A stretch of DNA of 64,000 nucleotides from Paenibacillus sp. MAHUQ-63 (GCF_028765165.1 NZ_JARADB010000003.1:1061943-1125942); one strand, 5' to 3'; shown: positions 50,192 through 60,357, numbered from the stretch's first letter. The notes: generated from the sequence alone by a model not told the origin. Numbers and translations are program-made.

Positions 50192-53100
50192 TTAGTTGCT
50201 GCGCCAAGCTATAAAGCGCGTGAGCATGGCGGATACTTCCGCCCGGGAGACGACACTTGTAGGCTCCAGAAGGTTTCCTGGTTTGCCGTTAAGAATACCT
50301 GCCGATACAGCCCAATCGATGGCATCATTTGCCCAGGCGGACACTTCGCCGCTGTCCGCAAAGCTCTGGCTATTGCCGCTTGCAACCGGCTTTCCGGCGT
50401 AACGGTACAGGACAGTAACCAGTTGTTCGCGTGTAATGGAAGCTTCAGGGCTACTGCCATCGCTGATCCTGGATGTTGTAGCCCAGTCTTTCGCCTTGCT
50501 GTACCAATTTTCACCGCCTTCGGTCTCAACGCCATGCAAACGGGCCAGCACGGTATATAACATGGCGCGACTCAAGGATACATCGGGAGCAAAGACACCT
50601 TGCTCCGTTCCGAGCAGCCATCCACGGCTTGCTACGAAGGCAATCGCCTCCGCAGCCAAGTGGCTATTGGGCACATCCTGGAAAACAATCCTATTATCGA
50701 TCAGTTTCACCGTCATATTGCCCTTGGCTGTAAAGCTCAATCCGGCTTTGGTGACAACCGTTCCGATCACTTCCTTTGTTCCGTTATCCCGAACCTTATA
50801 AGCCACCGTGGAAACAGAAGCATTCTTGAACGGAATTGTGACCCGCGCTTGTGCTACGCCTTCTGGCAGATGGACAGTCGCAGTTACTCCCCCAAGAGAA
50901 GTCTTGTCAGTTTCAACCTTGACTCCCTGCGGATCCGTGGTGACAGAGCGGCTGCTTCCATCGGGCTTGCTCACGGTCTCACGCTTGCTTCCATTCTGCT
51001 TGGTGACGACTTCGGTAATTGTACCATTACGTTCTTTCGTTACAACTTCACGGTCGCCGTTCGGCCAGACCGTAGTCTCCGTCACCGTACCGGTTGTCTG
51101 ATCGGTGATGCTGGTCGTCGTGCTGCCATCCCCGTTTGTGACCCCAGTAGACGGCGTAGTTGGGACGACCGGATTGCTGCCGCCAATTTGGAGATCTCCG
51201 CCGCTTTCACCGCTGTCGTTATCATATACACCCACAGTTACCACACAAGAAGCTGTGAAGCCGCCGTCTTCAGTAGTTACCGTAATAATGGCTTTACCAG
51301 AGGTACGAACCGTCACAAGACCGTGTTCATTCACGGTAGCTACAATCGGATTGGAAGTGGTCCAGATCAAGGTTTTGTCCGCTGCATCAGCGGGCTCCAC
51401 ATTTGCGGTAAGCTGGACAGTCGAATCCCCATGGTTGGTATACAGATGAGCGGTGGTCTGATTCAGGCTCACCCCGGTGACATGCACCGGCTGAGTAAAG
51501 ACCGTAATGGTCAAGACCACATGAGGACTGGCTTTATGGGTAGCAGTCTCAGAGTAACGAACCCAATACGTCCCGGGTGAGAGATTTGCGATGGAATCCC
51601 CTTCGGCACTTAACCAGGTGCTCCCATTGTCGGAGGACCATTCCATGGAGGAGGTGACCCCGGTGATGCGTCCATCATTGGCGCCAACCGCTGATTCATC
51701 GGTGTGCTTGAGCCCCTCTGGCGCAGCCTTCGGTCCGCCGGTAACCATCGCTTTAAAATCATCAAAATCGATGGAGGCGTTGGCATAGCCATCGACGCCG
51801 AAACGCTGGCCGGTCAGCTTCTCGCCGCCTGTATGGCGGAAGTTGTAGTCAGCAGCCACCTCAACATCGTCTATATAGACGGTATAAGTCTTGGCGTCCC
51901 CGTTTGCCACCATTTTGATTTTGTACCATGTATTGTACTGAAAGTCTTTGACTTTGACCTTCGTAGACGGTCCGTTCTGGACTATAATTTTACCCGTATC
52001 AAAAGCCGTGACCATGGAATAATTGCCCGTACCGCTGTCATTTCGCATCATGGCGCCATTGGCGTACTGGAAGCTGGTGTTTAGTCTGGCGCGATATTCA
52101 ATGACGATGCGCTGGTCCGCCTCAGCCTTTACCTCGCCTGCATACGGCAAAAACAAGTTTGCCTTGCCCGAAGCAGCGGTTGTGGTCAGCCGGAGGAATT
52201 TATTACCGGCCTCTTCCTGTACAGTGGCGCTAGCCCCATTGGTCAGATCTTCGGTGGTAATGCCATAAGGGTACTTGCCAACCGTATCGCCGGAGAAATC
52301 CCGGTAAGCGTTATAGATAACGCCGTCCTGAATGCTGTTCAGCGAACTTAACAAAGCTGCTTCCGCTTGAGCAAGCTTATCCAGTTCCTCGTCAAACTGT
52401 TCTTTGCTCAGATCGGCGTTTATGGCCATCTCTTCCGCCTTATTGACTTCGGCCACGAAGGAATCATACTTGGATTGGCTATAGTTGCCCAGCCCATCGC
52501 CCAAAGGATAAGAGAAGTTGGCCAGCTTGTTGCGGAGTTGATTCACAATCTCGTCAAGGCCCCATCCCGGAATAACGTTTACGGCAATGGTGGAAGGAAC
52601 ATCACGGCCATCCAACTTCAGGGTGACAGGCACCTGAACAGTGCCAAGCGAGCTGAAATCAAGCCCCTCCAGTTCCCAACTAGCAACCTCGGCCTTCTTC
52701 GACTGGCTGTTGTAGACAACATCAACAACGCTAGGCAGTTTAGGAGCCACTCCGGAAGGAGTCTTGACTACGGTGGCAATCTGAACCGCATCGGAAGCGG
52801 CAATAACAGTCAAGTTGAGCGCTGCTTTCTTGCCGTTATATTCGGCTGTAAGAAGCGCTGTGCCAGGTTTAATCGCATATACCGATTGGATCACAGAATC
52901 CGACTCCATCCTGGCCACCCCAGGATCGCTGCTGGTAAATTGGGCAGCCGCTGTCACATTCTGAACCTCATAGTTGTTATAGCGTGCCGTTACCTGCAAT
53001 GACCCGCTTGTCTGCCCGCTGGTCAGGACGCTGTCCAATCCGCTGATGGCAACGGACTGCACAGCTTTAGGCTGCGCAGCAACGGTAACCGTGGCTGTGG

Positions 53101-54814
53101 CCGTTTTTCCGTTATATGTGGCGGTGATTGTTGCACTGCCCGCACTTACAGCCTTAACCCTAACGCCTCCGTCAATAACGGCGACCTTCGTATCGGAAGA
53201 ACTGAAGATTGCTCCTGTGTCAACAGGGGTATAGGTAGTGCCTGTTACGGTATACAGGGGCAAGCTGCGGGTTTCACCTAACCCCAAGGTGTACCCCGGG
53301 GCATCGAATAACATTTCCGATGCATCCAGTTTAAAGATATCCATGCTGTCGATTTCGGCAAGGTTGTTCCCCTTCGAGAAGCGGAGGATATTGTTGCCTT
53401 CTCTAAGATAGACTTTCGCCGTGGAGAGCCCCCAACGATTCAGGCCGGAATAGACGATGTTCAAATTGACGCCGGAGCTCCCATTGACCGACAAGATATG
53501 GGAGGCATCGGCCGCATTAGGTGAGCCGTTGGCATTGCGCACGGACAGCATATAAAATCCCGCCTCCGGCACGTTTACGGTAAACTGGGCATAATCGTTG
53601 GCGTTCTTGATATTGGCGACCTTCATCCCGCCGGAAGCAGTGCTTTCTAACCGGACAGCGGGAGAAGTTTCACCGCCCGGAGCTTTCACCAACAGCGCGT
53701 TTTCCGCTTCATAGCGCTTCCGCACCGGCTCACCCGAAGGCTTGGCAATCGGTGTGTTCGGATCGGCGGGCTCTCCCAGGTTCGGCGTATTGTCTGCTTT
53801 CCAAGTAAATTTCTGTGTGTGGACTTTGCGGGTCCATCCCGATCCCGACCAGCGGGCGGCATGGTAGACGATCCAGTCCTCTGTGCCATCAGGAGACGTG
53901 ACGATGCTGTGGTGGCCAGGGCCGTAAACGCCATTGGCGCTGGTGAAGATCGGCGTGTCTTTTTTCTCCCAGGAGTCGGGATTCATCAAATCGTCGCCGA
54001 TCTTGGCCGTGATCAGCCCGAGGCAATAACTGTCTGTCCAGCTTCCGTTTGCAGAATAGACCAGATTGATCGTGTCGCCCTTAATCGTGACTTCCGGACC
54101 TTCATTGATTCTGGCCGGGGATGATTCCCAATCATATTCAGACGTCGAGAGCAATACCCGTTCTGAACGGATAGTCCGTGGGTCACTCATCTGCGCAATA
54201 TATAAATTCTGGAAGCTTCCGTCCGTTTCTTCCCAACCGGACCAGATGAAATAGTGTTTCTCATTTACAGTCAGCACAGTGCCGTCAATCGCCCACCGGT
54301 CGGTAGAATCAGTAATCTTCCCTTTGAACTCCCAGGTGCCTGTTAACGGATTTTCACTATCGTTCTCCAGCACGTACATGCGGTGGTTTGCATTAGTTCC
54401 GTTGTCAGCCGCAAAGTAAATATACCATTTGGATTTGCCGTCTGTATCCTTGAGATAGTGCATTTCAGGCGCCCAAACATTGGAGCTGTACATGGTGCCC
54501 TTAACCGGCGTCCAGGCCAGGCTCCTCTCGCCTGCCTCAATGCCGGTGATAGTTTTCGCTCTGCGGATCATGATGCCACTGGAATTGGCAAATACGTTGT
54601 AATAATAGCCGTCTGTGTGCTTGTAAACCCAGGGATCGGCTCCTGTCTGCATGATTACATTGTAGAAATCCGACACATTCTTTCCCTCCTGCACAAACGT
54701 CGAATCCGTCTTAGCTGTCTTCGGTTCTGCCGCCGCAGCCATTCCGCTCCATTGCGGCAGCATCAGCAGTACTGCAAGACAAAGCAGCAGATGTCTGAAT
54801 TTTTTTTTGACCAT
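50192..54814 (-). CDS. Giant SLH-anchored GH43 glycosidase (arabinan/xylan type)
   Basis: This secreted wall-bound enzyme has about 1540 residues. A signal peptide covers about 1-30. The GH43 propeller (about 45-345) has GADPWV (Asp near 60), WAIDGTV and INEGPEV (Glu near 238). A CBM6/35-like domain (about 367-496), two bacterial Ig-like domains (about 505-672), a helical linker (about 755-830) and a concanavalin/LamG-like domain (about 835-1025) follow. Then come another Ig-like domain (about 1110-1195), a Thr/Gly-rich stalk with recurring T-V-x-x-x-N/D-G units (about 1240-1305) and three SLH repeats (about 1380-1540). ATG 54814 has AAGGAGG 7 nt upstream. It is the second gene of a two-gene operon, 18 nt after the larger GH43 gene. 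Confidence 0.9.
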   Translation of the reverse strand: MVKKKFRHLLLCLAVLLMLPQWSGMAAAAEPKTAKTDSTFVQEGKNVSDFYNVIMQTGADPWVYKHTDGYYYNVFANSSGIMIRRAKTITGIEAGERSLAWTPVKGTMYSSNVWAPEMHYLKDTDGKSKWYIYFAADNGTNANHRMYVLENDSENPLTGTWEFKGKITDSTDRWAIDGTVLTVNEKHYFIWSGWEETDGSFQNLYIAQMSDPRTIRSERVLLSTSEYDWESSPARINEGPEVTIKGDTINLVYSANGSWTDSYCLGLITAKIGDDLMNPDSWEKKDTPIFTSANGVYGPGHHSIVTSPDGTEDWIVYHAARWSGSGWTRKVHTQKFTWKADNTPNLGEPADPNTPIAKPSGEPVRKRYEAENALLVKAPGGETSPAVRLESTASGGMKVANIKNANDYAQFTVNVPEAGFYMLSVRNANGSPNAADASHILSVNGSSGVNLNIVYSGLNRWGLSTAKVYLREGNNILRFSKGNNLAEIDSMDIFKLDASEMLFDAPGYTLGLGETRSLPLYTVTGTTYTPVDTGAIFSSSDTKVAVIDGGVRVKAVSAGSATITATYNGKTATATVTVAAQPKAVQSVAISGLDSVLTSGQTSGSLQVTARYNNYEVQNVTAAAQFTSSDPGVARMESDSVIQSVYAIKPGTALLTAEYNGKKAALNLTVIAASDAVQIATVVKTPSGVAPKLPSVVDVVYNSQSKKAEVASWELEGLDFSSLGTVQVPVTLKLDGRDVPSTIAVNVIPGWGLDEIVNQLRNKLANFSYPLGDGLGNYSQSKYDSFVAEVNKAEEMAINADLSKEQFDEELDKLAQAEAALLSSLNSIQDGVIYNAYRDFSGDTVGKYPYGITTEDLTNGASATVQEEAGNKFLRLTTTAASGKANLFLPYAGEVKAEADQRIVIEYRARLNTSFQYANGAMMRNDSGTGNYSMVTAFDTGKIIVQNGPSTKVKVKDFQYNTWYKIKMVANGDAKTYTVYIDDVEVAADYNFRHTGGEKLTGQRFGVDGYANASIDFDDFKAMVTGGPKAAPEGLKHTDESAVGANDGRITGVTSSMEWSSDNGSTWLSAEGDSIANLSPGTYWVRYSETATHKASPHVVLTITVFTQPVHVTGVSLNQTTAHLYTNHGDSTVQLTANVEPADAADKTLIWTTSNPIVATVNEHGLVTVRTSGKAIITVTTEDGGFTASCVVTVGVYDNDSGESGGDLQIGGSNPVVPTTPSTGVTNGDGSTTTSITDQTTGTVTETTVWPNGDREVVTKERNGTITEVVTKQNGSKRETVSKPDGSSRSVTTDPQGVKVETDKTSLGGVTATVHLPEGVAQARVTIPFKNASVSTVAYKVRDNGTKEVIGTVVTKAGLSFTAKGNMTVKLIDNRIVFQDVPNSHLAAEAIAFVASRGWLLGTEQGVFAPDVSLSRAMLYTVLARLHGVETEGGENWYSKAKDWATTSRISDGSSPEASITREQLVTVLYRYAGKPVASGNSQSFADSGEVSAWANDAIDWAVSAGILNGKPGNLLEPTSVVSRAEVSAMLTRFIAWRSN

Positions 54815-54832
54815 GTACAATCCTCCTTGGAA

Positions 54833-57800
54833 TCATATCATCCTGTTGCCAATGGCCTTCCGTTCATGCTCACCTGGTAAAGCCAATAGATTACCCGCAG
54901 TACGAACTGTAGAGGCACCACCCTTCAGCCCTGATGAGCTGCGCAGCATGTTCAGCAACACTCTAATCGCCTCTGCTCTTGTTGCTTGATTGCCGGGAGC
55001 GAATCGGTTTCCTCCCTCGCCTTCAATAATGCCCCGGTTGCTCAAGGCCGCAACGGCACCCCTCGCCCAGTCAGGAATAGCCGTGTCATCCGTAAACCCT
55101 GTTGTTGTAACCATTTCGCCTGACTGGTCCAGGGCGTTGGCAATCATCTTAGCCATCTCACTGCGGGTAATCTCAGCATCCGGGCGGAAGGAACCATCCT
55201 CGTAACCGGAAATGATCCCTCCTTGCACCGCTTGCGCCACGGCATTCAGCGCCCATGCGCCGATTTTCTCCTTATCGGTGAACGTTAGCGGTGCGCTGTA
55301 GAGGGTGTTCCCTTGCAGCTTGAGCGCATTGATGAGCATGGCGGCAAACTCGGCGCGCGTTACGGTTCGATCCGGCTTGAACGTACCGTCCGGATAACCG
55401 CTGACGATCCCTAGATCAATCGCTTGTTTGACATCGGCCTCCGCCCAGTGTGCCGCCAAGTCACTCAAGCTGGCCGTCGGTTTCGGAGCGATCAGGCTTG
55501 GTGCCTGATCAGCGCCGAATACTGCAAACTTGGCAACGTAGTTCACCTTCACGGTAATAGAAGTGGTCTCACTGACTTGTCCCCCTATTTCCCTCCAGTT
55601 TCTTCGCGCTTCGTCATAGGAGAATACAGTCGGCTTTTGACCCTTCTTTATTCGGGTTGGATCGAAAGTAATGGACAAAGTGATCTCCTTATCGAAATCC
55701 CCTGAAAAATCCTTCCAAATCTCGAACACCGGACTGACCAGCACATCTTTGTCTGCAAGCAGCTTTTGTGTGTCTGTTATCCTGCTGATGATAAGCTGGA
55801 ATTCCTTTCGGGAAGCTCCGGCAGGGATCTCGATCTTAATCTCATTACCTATGCCGAATTCGCCATTCTTATCTGCTGGAACCGCAAATTTGCTGCTATT
55901 CGCAGAAATAACCCCTTCGCTCGTTGGTTTTGATGGTGAACTGCCATTGGAAGAATCCCCATCAAACGAACCTCCTCCAGAAGAACCATCCGAATTTTTA
56001 ACCGACCATTGTGCATACAGGGTCAGATCCGCCCCACTTATTGTGAATACCTGGCCTTCCGTGTAGCTGGCTCCGCTGCCATCCGCCCGTACATTCCAGC
56101 CGGCAAAGACATAGCCCGGCTTCTTCAGATTACCGGTGTTGCCATAGACTGATACTGTGACGCCCTGCTCATAGCTGCTGTCATCTATCGGCACAAGGCC
56201 GCTTGCCGCGCCGTTACCGTTATAGGTCACGCTGTAGGATGGCGTTCCGAATATCGCCGTGATCATCACCGCCTCGTCTGGCATGATGAAGGTATTGCCA
56301 GTCACATTCAGTCTACTGGGACTATTCACCTGCCAGCCCTTGAAGAGATAACCGGGATCTGGTGTAGCGGTTAAGCTAATGGCCGTATCCTTGACCGCTG
56401 ACGATACACTGGCGCTAGCAGTGCCGTGTCCCTTGGTTGCCACTGTAATACTATGGTTAGCCGAAGCATAGCTATCCACCACATTGACACTGAGCACAGC
56501 CGGATTCCCCCGATCAAACAGGACAGAGAAGTCCGCCTTATCGCCGCTCCTCAACCCCAATCCGGCCATAGCCTCGCGCTTGATGGTCAATATATCCCCG
56601 CTAACTGTATAACCGTCTGTTCCCAGTGTGCCACTGTATACGGCACCTGTTACTGTTGCTGCGTATACCACCCCGGTCACAGACTTGGCTTCATTCCATA
56701 AGATGCCGGTGCTTACATCCCCGGGAACATAAAGATCATAGGTAGCCTTTTCAGGACTAACATCCGCATCCTTCTTGAAGACGGTAATGGTGAAGTCCTT
56801 GGAGTAGTTCACACCGATGTCGCTTCCTTCTTCAATCGTAGCGGTGACAATGACCGTTCCCGCTCTTGTGGCGGACAGCACATTCCCATCCAGGGTAGCT
56901 CTTGTTTGCCCGGCATCCTTGATGCTCCAGGAGATAACTTTACGTGTGGCCCAATCCGGTGAGACTGTTCCGAAGAGAGTCAGTTCCTGCCCTGCCTTCG
57001 CTGCCGCCGGGACAGTAGTAATGTCTGATACCGCGTGGAATGTAGTATCATAAAGGTTGCGAAGCTCTATCTTAAACCGCTGGTTGTCTTTCCCCTCATC
57101 ATCGGCTAACCGCATAACAGCGTTATTTCCTTTGGACGCTTCATTTACCGTAATCACCTTTCCATTGCTTTTGTTGATCACTTTGTAATAATCGCCATCC
57201 TTTTCCAAACGCCATTGTTCAGTATCGGAGGGAGTGGGGGCAGCTTCAATAGTCTGATTTAGAATAAGTTCTTGCATATCCGAATCAGGCTTGATATCGA
57301 GGAAGCGTGCGCCACGCATAACTAGGATCCGGTAATATCCTGTTCCCAGATCCAGGAATCGTGCCAATTGACTATTGGTATCGCCATTGGAATATTGGAT
57401 AACAGCCGCTCCCTGATTGTACTTCTCACCTGCCACACTCAGCGCCTTGCCGCTATGCTTCGGCTGGATCTTCACCATCTTCTCGGGGGTAAGTTCCCTG
57501 GCCGTAGTACTCATGAATCCCCCGCTGAATTTATCCAGGATCAAACTGTCAATATTGAGCTGTCCGGTATCCCCATCCTCACGGCGGAATTCAATGCTAT
57601 TCTTCCCGGCTTCCAGATTGACCGTCTCGGTCGCATCCATCCAGGTATCCCAATTCGCTGTTGGCGGAAAGGAAACTTGCTTGACACGTTTGCCGTTCAC
57701 ATACATGGTCATAGTACGATTCGACGACTCTACCCCCGAATAGCGCAAGGTTGACGTATAGGCCGCTGTATTGGGGACATTCACTTCAAACCTGATAGAA

Positions 57801-60178
57801 TCCCCTTTTTTCTGGAATAAGCCGACATACCCGTTGCCTTCAAACCATAGACGGTCTCTTCCGATACCCACCGTGCCTGAGAGGGCTGCTTCCTCTGCCT
57901 GATATTTCCATGGCGTACGCTTATTCAAATGAATATGATCGATATGGATGACACCTGAATCTCCGGTTGTACTCTTATAGGTGATGCTGTTTTTCCCTTT
58001 GCTCAGGGGAACAGTTACAATCTGTTCCTTCCATACCTTGGCGCCTCCGGAGTAGGGAAGGACCAAGTCCTGCACAGGCGTGCCGTTCACCTCCAGTGAC
58101 AATGTTTTGCCGCCTTGTTCTGTGGCGTAACGCAGCTTGAGATCATAGGAGGCCGCATACTCGGCATCAACTGAGAATTCCACGGACGAGTTCAATTGGG
58201 ACAGACCGCTCACATAGCCGATTCCCGTATTCCCATCTTGGGCATGAACGATCCCGGAATCCGTCCCGCCTGTCGTTTTAGCGGATTCCGCCTCATACGT
58301 CCAGGTCGCCGCTTCGGTAACGGTGATATAATCCAGATTGACATTCGCCGTATCACTGTTGTCATACTTATAGGTAATGACATTGCTTCCCTCTTTCAGG
58401 AATACATTGTCATATCTGTCGGCCCATTTGTTCCATTCCTTCAAACCGAAGAAATTCGCTTGTTTGATCTTGACGCCATTCACATACATGGTCAAGGTTC
58501 GATCGTCATCAGTTCCAGTGCCATAAGCCAGCTTAACCGAATAGCTACCCGCGTGAGGCGTGTTTACAGTAAAACTGATCGCCGCATTCGGCTCCGTAAA
58601 CCCTGTGACAAAGCCTGAACCGCTATATCCCGTATGATCTTGAGCAATTCCCGTGCCGCCGGACAACTCTGCGTCCTCCGCTTCATACAACACGCTTTTC
58701 TTGGCAATGATAGCGTCCAGCCCCAATGCGCTTTTGCCGGAAAGACGTACGATGTTGCTACCTTCATTCAGCCGGATGTTGTGAACGGTTTGTAAGTCGA
58801 AGTTCAGCTTGTTCTCCGGTCCGGCATTAGACGGGAATACAAGCGCGGTAGGAGCCTCCTGGTTCACGTCCAGTGTCATGGTGATCGGTTCTGTCGTATT
58901 GTTGTTGTAGCGGAAGTCCAGTGAATAAATCCCCCCTGTATTCGTGTTGACTGTAAACTCTACATAGTCGCTTTCATTGCCATTGCTGTACCGGGCATAG
59001 CGGCCAGACGAGGCATAGATGCTGTTCATTGTTGCTCTTGCAGCCCCTGATAATTGCGCATCTTCCGCTTCATAGACTTCGCTCTTCTCCTCCCCGGAGG
59101 GGCGGCTAAGCACGGTGCCGGGGTTAGAAGGGATGCCCAGATTGATGAAGTCATTGTCGTCCCAATTGATCCGCTGGGCGCGAACCTCTCTGTTCTTGCC
59201 GCCTTGACTATGGGTCGGTATGCCATGGTATGTAATCCAGTCCTCTGTGCCGTCTTCTGATTTCAGAAATAACGGCGAGCCAGTCGAATAAGAACCGTTT
59301 TCATCCGATCGTTTCATGATCGGCTCGGGATATTTATTCCATGCCGCTTCATTCTCCACACTTTGGGCCAAATCGGCCCAGGACAGGCCCACCGCATAGT
59401 TATCATGCGTGTAGCTGCTCGCGGAATAGGCAAAATAAACTTTACCATTCCGCTCCACCACGGCTGCGCCTTCATTAACATTATCAACATACTTCTCCCA
59501 GTCGTAGGTCGGCCTGGCTAATGTAAACTCTTCGCCTTCCAATGTCCACGGGTTTTTCATCTTGACTATTGTGGGACATTCATCAAATCTCTCGTTTCCC
59601 GTTTTTGGATCTATATAATAGAAATATTTGGTATAGGTAAGATACCTCTGTCCATTGATGGTTACAAAGCCGGTAGGCAGACCATAGCTTTGCGTATTCA
59701 GCAACCCCTGTTGGGGTGTAAGTCCGTCTCCATTATCATATGTTCCCTTCAGTTCCCAGGTCCCTTCAAATGGGTCGGACGAGCTATTCTCCAGAACATA
59801 GGAGCTGGGATGACCATAAGCAAAGCGCCCCGCTTTATCACTATTCTTCGGACCGGAAGCAAAATAGATGTACCATTTGCCATCGATTCTGTGTGCATCA
59901 GGCCCCCATATAAATTCCAGGTTCTCAGGTAACTTCCATACTTCTTTACTCTTGGCGGTGGAAACGCCAAGAATGGTTTCATGCCGTTTCAATACAACAT
60001 TGCCATCGCCTGCAGCGGAATAATAGTATCCATCCTCCTGCCGCTCAATGGTGGGGTCGGCTCCTTTCATCAACGGGTTTAGATAATGGGATGACACATC
60101 CGCATAGGCGATATTTGTCAACATCATTACGATCAGTACCGCCGCCAGGGGCACAGCAAACAACCCAATCCTCCTCAT
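54833..60178 (-). CDS. Giant SLH-anchored GH43 protein with four CBMs, ricin-like and X2 domains
   Basis: This secreted protein has 1781 residues. The signal peptide ends about AYA-D26. GH43 spans about 32-345, with GADPTI (Asp41), GPDAHRI (Asp94) and NEGAAV (Glu236). Four consecutive CBM6/35-like domains (about 367-492, 497-621, 627-752, 758-882) each start with a YEAE/YQAE-type motif. A ricin-type trefoil (about 897-1040), an Ig-like domain (about 1045-1135), an X2-like domain (about 1140-1235), and two InlB-type repeats (about 1242-1312, 1315-1392) follow. Three SLH repeats (about 1568-1745) and an unusual 30-residue tail end it. AGGAGG is 11 nt before the ATG. It leads the GH43 operon behind the 40-bp box. 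Expected to attack arabinan or arabinoxylan side chains. Confidence 0.9.
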   Translation of the reverse strand: MRRIGLFAVPLAAVLIVMMLTNIAYADVSSHYLNPLMKGADPTIERQEDGYYYSAAGDGNVVLKRHETILGVSTAKSKEVWKLPENLEFIWGPDAHRIDGKWYIYFASGPKNSDKAGRFAYGHPSSYVLENSSSDPFEGTWELKGTYDNGDGLTPQQGLLNTQSYGLPTGFVTINGQRYLTYTKYFYYIDPKTGNERFDECPTIVKMKNPWTLEGEEFTLARPTYDWEKYVDNVNEGAAVVERNGKVYFAYSASSYTHDNYAVGLSWADLAQSVENEAAWNKYPEPIMKRSDENGSYSTGSPLFLKSEDGTEDWITYHGIPTHSQGGKNREVRAQRINWDDNDFINLGIPSNPGTVLSRPSGEEKSEVYEAEDAQLSGAARATMNSIYASSGRYARYSNGNESDYVEFTVNTNTGGIYSLDFRYNNNTTEPITMTLDVNQEAPTALVFPSNAGPENKLNFDLQTVHNIRLNEGSNIVRLSGKSALGLDAIIAKKSVLYEAEDAELSGGTGIAQDHTGYSGSGFVTGFTEPNAAISFTVNTPHAGSYSVKLAYGTGTDDDRTLTMYVNGVKIKQANFFGLKEWNKWADRYDNVFLKEGSNVITYKYDNSDTANVNLDYITVTEAATWTYEAESAKTTGGTDSGIVHAQDGNTGIGYVSGLSQLNSSVEFSVDAEYAASYDLKLRYATEQGGKTLSLEVNGTPVQDLVLPYSGGAKVWKEQIVTVPLSKGKNSITYKSTTGDSGVIHIDHIHLNKRTPWKYQAEEAALSGTVGIGRDRLWFEGNGYVGLFQKKGDSIRFEVNVPNTAAYTSTLRYSGVESSNRTMTMYVNGKRVKQVSFPPTANWDTWMDATETVNLEAGKNSIEFRREDGDTGQLNIDSLILDKFSGGFMSTTARELTPEKMVKIQPKHSGKALSVAGEKYNQGAAVIQYSNGDTNSQLARFLDLGTGYYRILVMRGARFLDIKPDSDMQELILNQTIEAAPTPSDTEQWRLEKDGDYYKVINKSNGKVITVNEASKGNNAVMRLADDEGKDNQRFKIELRNLYDTTFHAVSDITTVPAAAKAGQELTLFGTVSPDWATRKVISWSIKDAGQTRATLDGNVLSATRAGTVIVTATIEEGSDIGVNYSKDFTITVFKKDADVSPEKATYDLYVPGDVSTGILWNEAKSVTGVVYAATVTGAVYSGTLGTDGYTVSGDILTIKREAMAGLGLRSGDKADFSVLFDRGNPAVLSVNVVDSYASANHSITVATKGHGTASASVSSAVKDTAISLTATPDPGYLFKGWQVNSPSRLNVTGNTFIMPDEAVMITAIFGTPSYSVTYNGNGAASGLVPIDDSSYEQGVTVSVYGNTGNLKKPGYVFAGWNVRADGSGASYTEGQVFTISGADLTLYAQWSVKNSDGSSGGGSFDGDSSNGSSPSKPTSEGVISANSSKFAVPADKNGEFGIGNEIKIEIPAGASRKEFQLIISRITDTQKLLADKDVLVSPVFEIWKDFSGDFDKEITLSITFDPTRIKKGQKPTVFSYDEARRNWREIGGQVSETTSITVKVNYVAKFAVFGADQAPSLIAPKPTASLSDLAAHWAEADVKQAIDLGIVSGYPDGTFKPDRTVTRAEFAAMLINALKLQGNTLYSAPLTFTDKEKIGAWALNAVAQAVQGGIISGYEDGSFRPDAEITRSEMAKMIANALDQSGEMVTTTGFTDDTAIPDWARGAVAALSNRGIIEGEGGNRFAPGNQATRAEAIRVLLNMLRSSSGLKGGASTVRTAGNLLALPGEHERKAIGNRMI

Positions 60179-60243
60179 TGCAATAAATTCCTCCTTTTGG
60201 AATTTTATGTGGAGCTTTTACTGACAGGGAATGATCGCCCAAA

Positions 60244-60259
60244 AATAAACCGCTTTCAT
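60244..60259 (-). promoter_or_regulatory. Weak cre-like site
   Basis: Minus-strand ATGAAAGCGGTTTATT keeps the cre core ATGAAAGCG but fails two positions of the distal CA. It lies downstream of the predicted promoter of the GH43 operon, where CcpA could act as a roadblock. Confidence 0.35.
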
Positions 60260-60292
60260 TTCCACTAAAATCTTTGCTCCATGGATGCTTTC

Positions 60293-60298
60293 ACTGTA
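60293..60298 (-). promoter_or_regulatory. -10-like hexamer of the GH43 operon
   Basis: TACAGT is 20 bp beyond the 40-bp box, the same offset as in the importer promoter. The 25 bases after each box align without gaps and share about half their bases. Confidence 0.5.
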
Positions 60299-60317
60299 CT
60301 TTGATTCCTCCACTCCA

Positions 60318-60357
60318 AGCCTTAAGAATCTTTAGGTCTTTCTGTACGATTTTTGTT
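60318..60357 (-). promoter_or_regulatory. 40-bp regulon box, copy 2
   Basis: Identical to 49995-50034 except one G/A change. Placed 140 nt upstream of the GH43 start. The same 21-bp internal direct repeat is present. Predicted target of the YesN-type regulator at 41698-43233. Confidence 0.7.

Noticed and set aside
50600..51580. A 326-codon plus-strand frame opposite the smaller GH43 gene
   Set aside because: It is complementary to the SLH and stalk coding region and shows no domain; the minus-strand gene explains the sequence.
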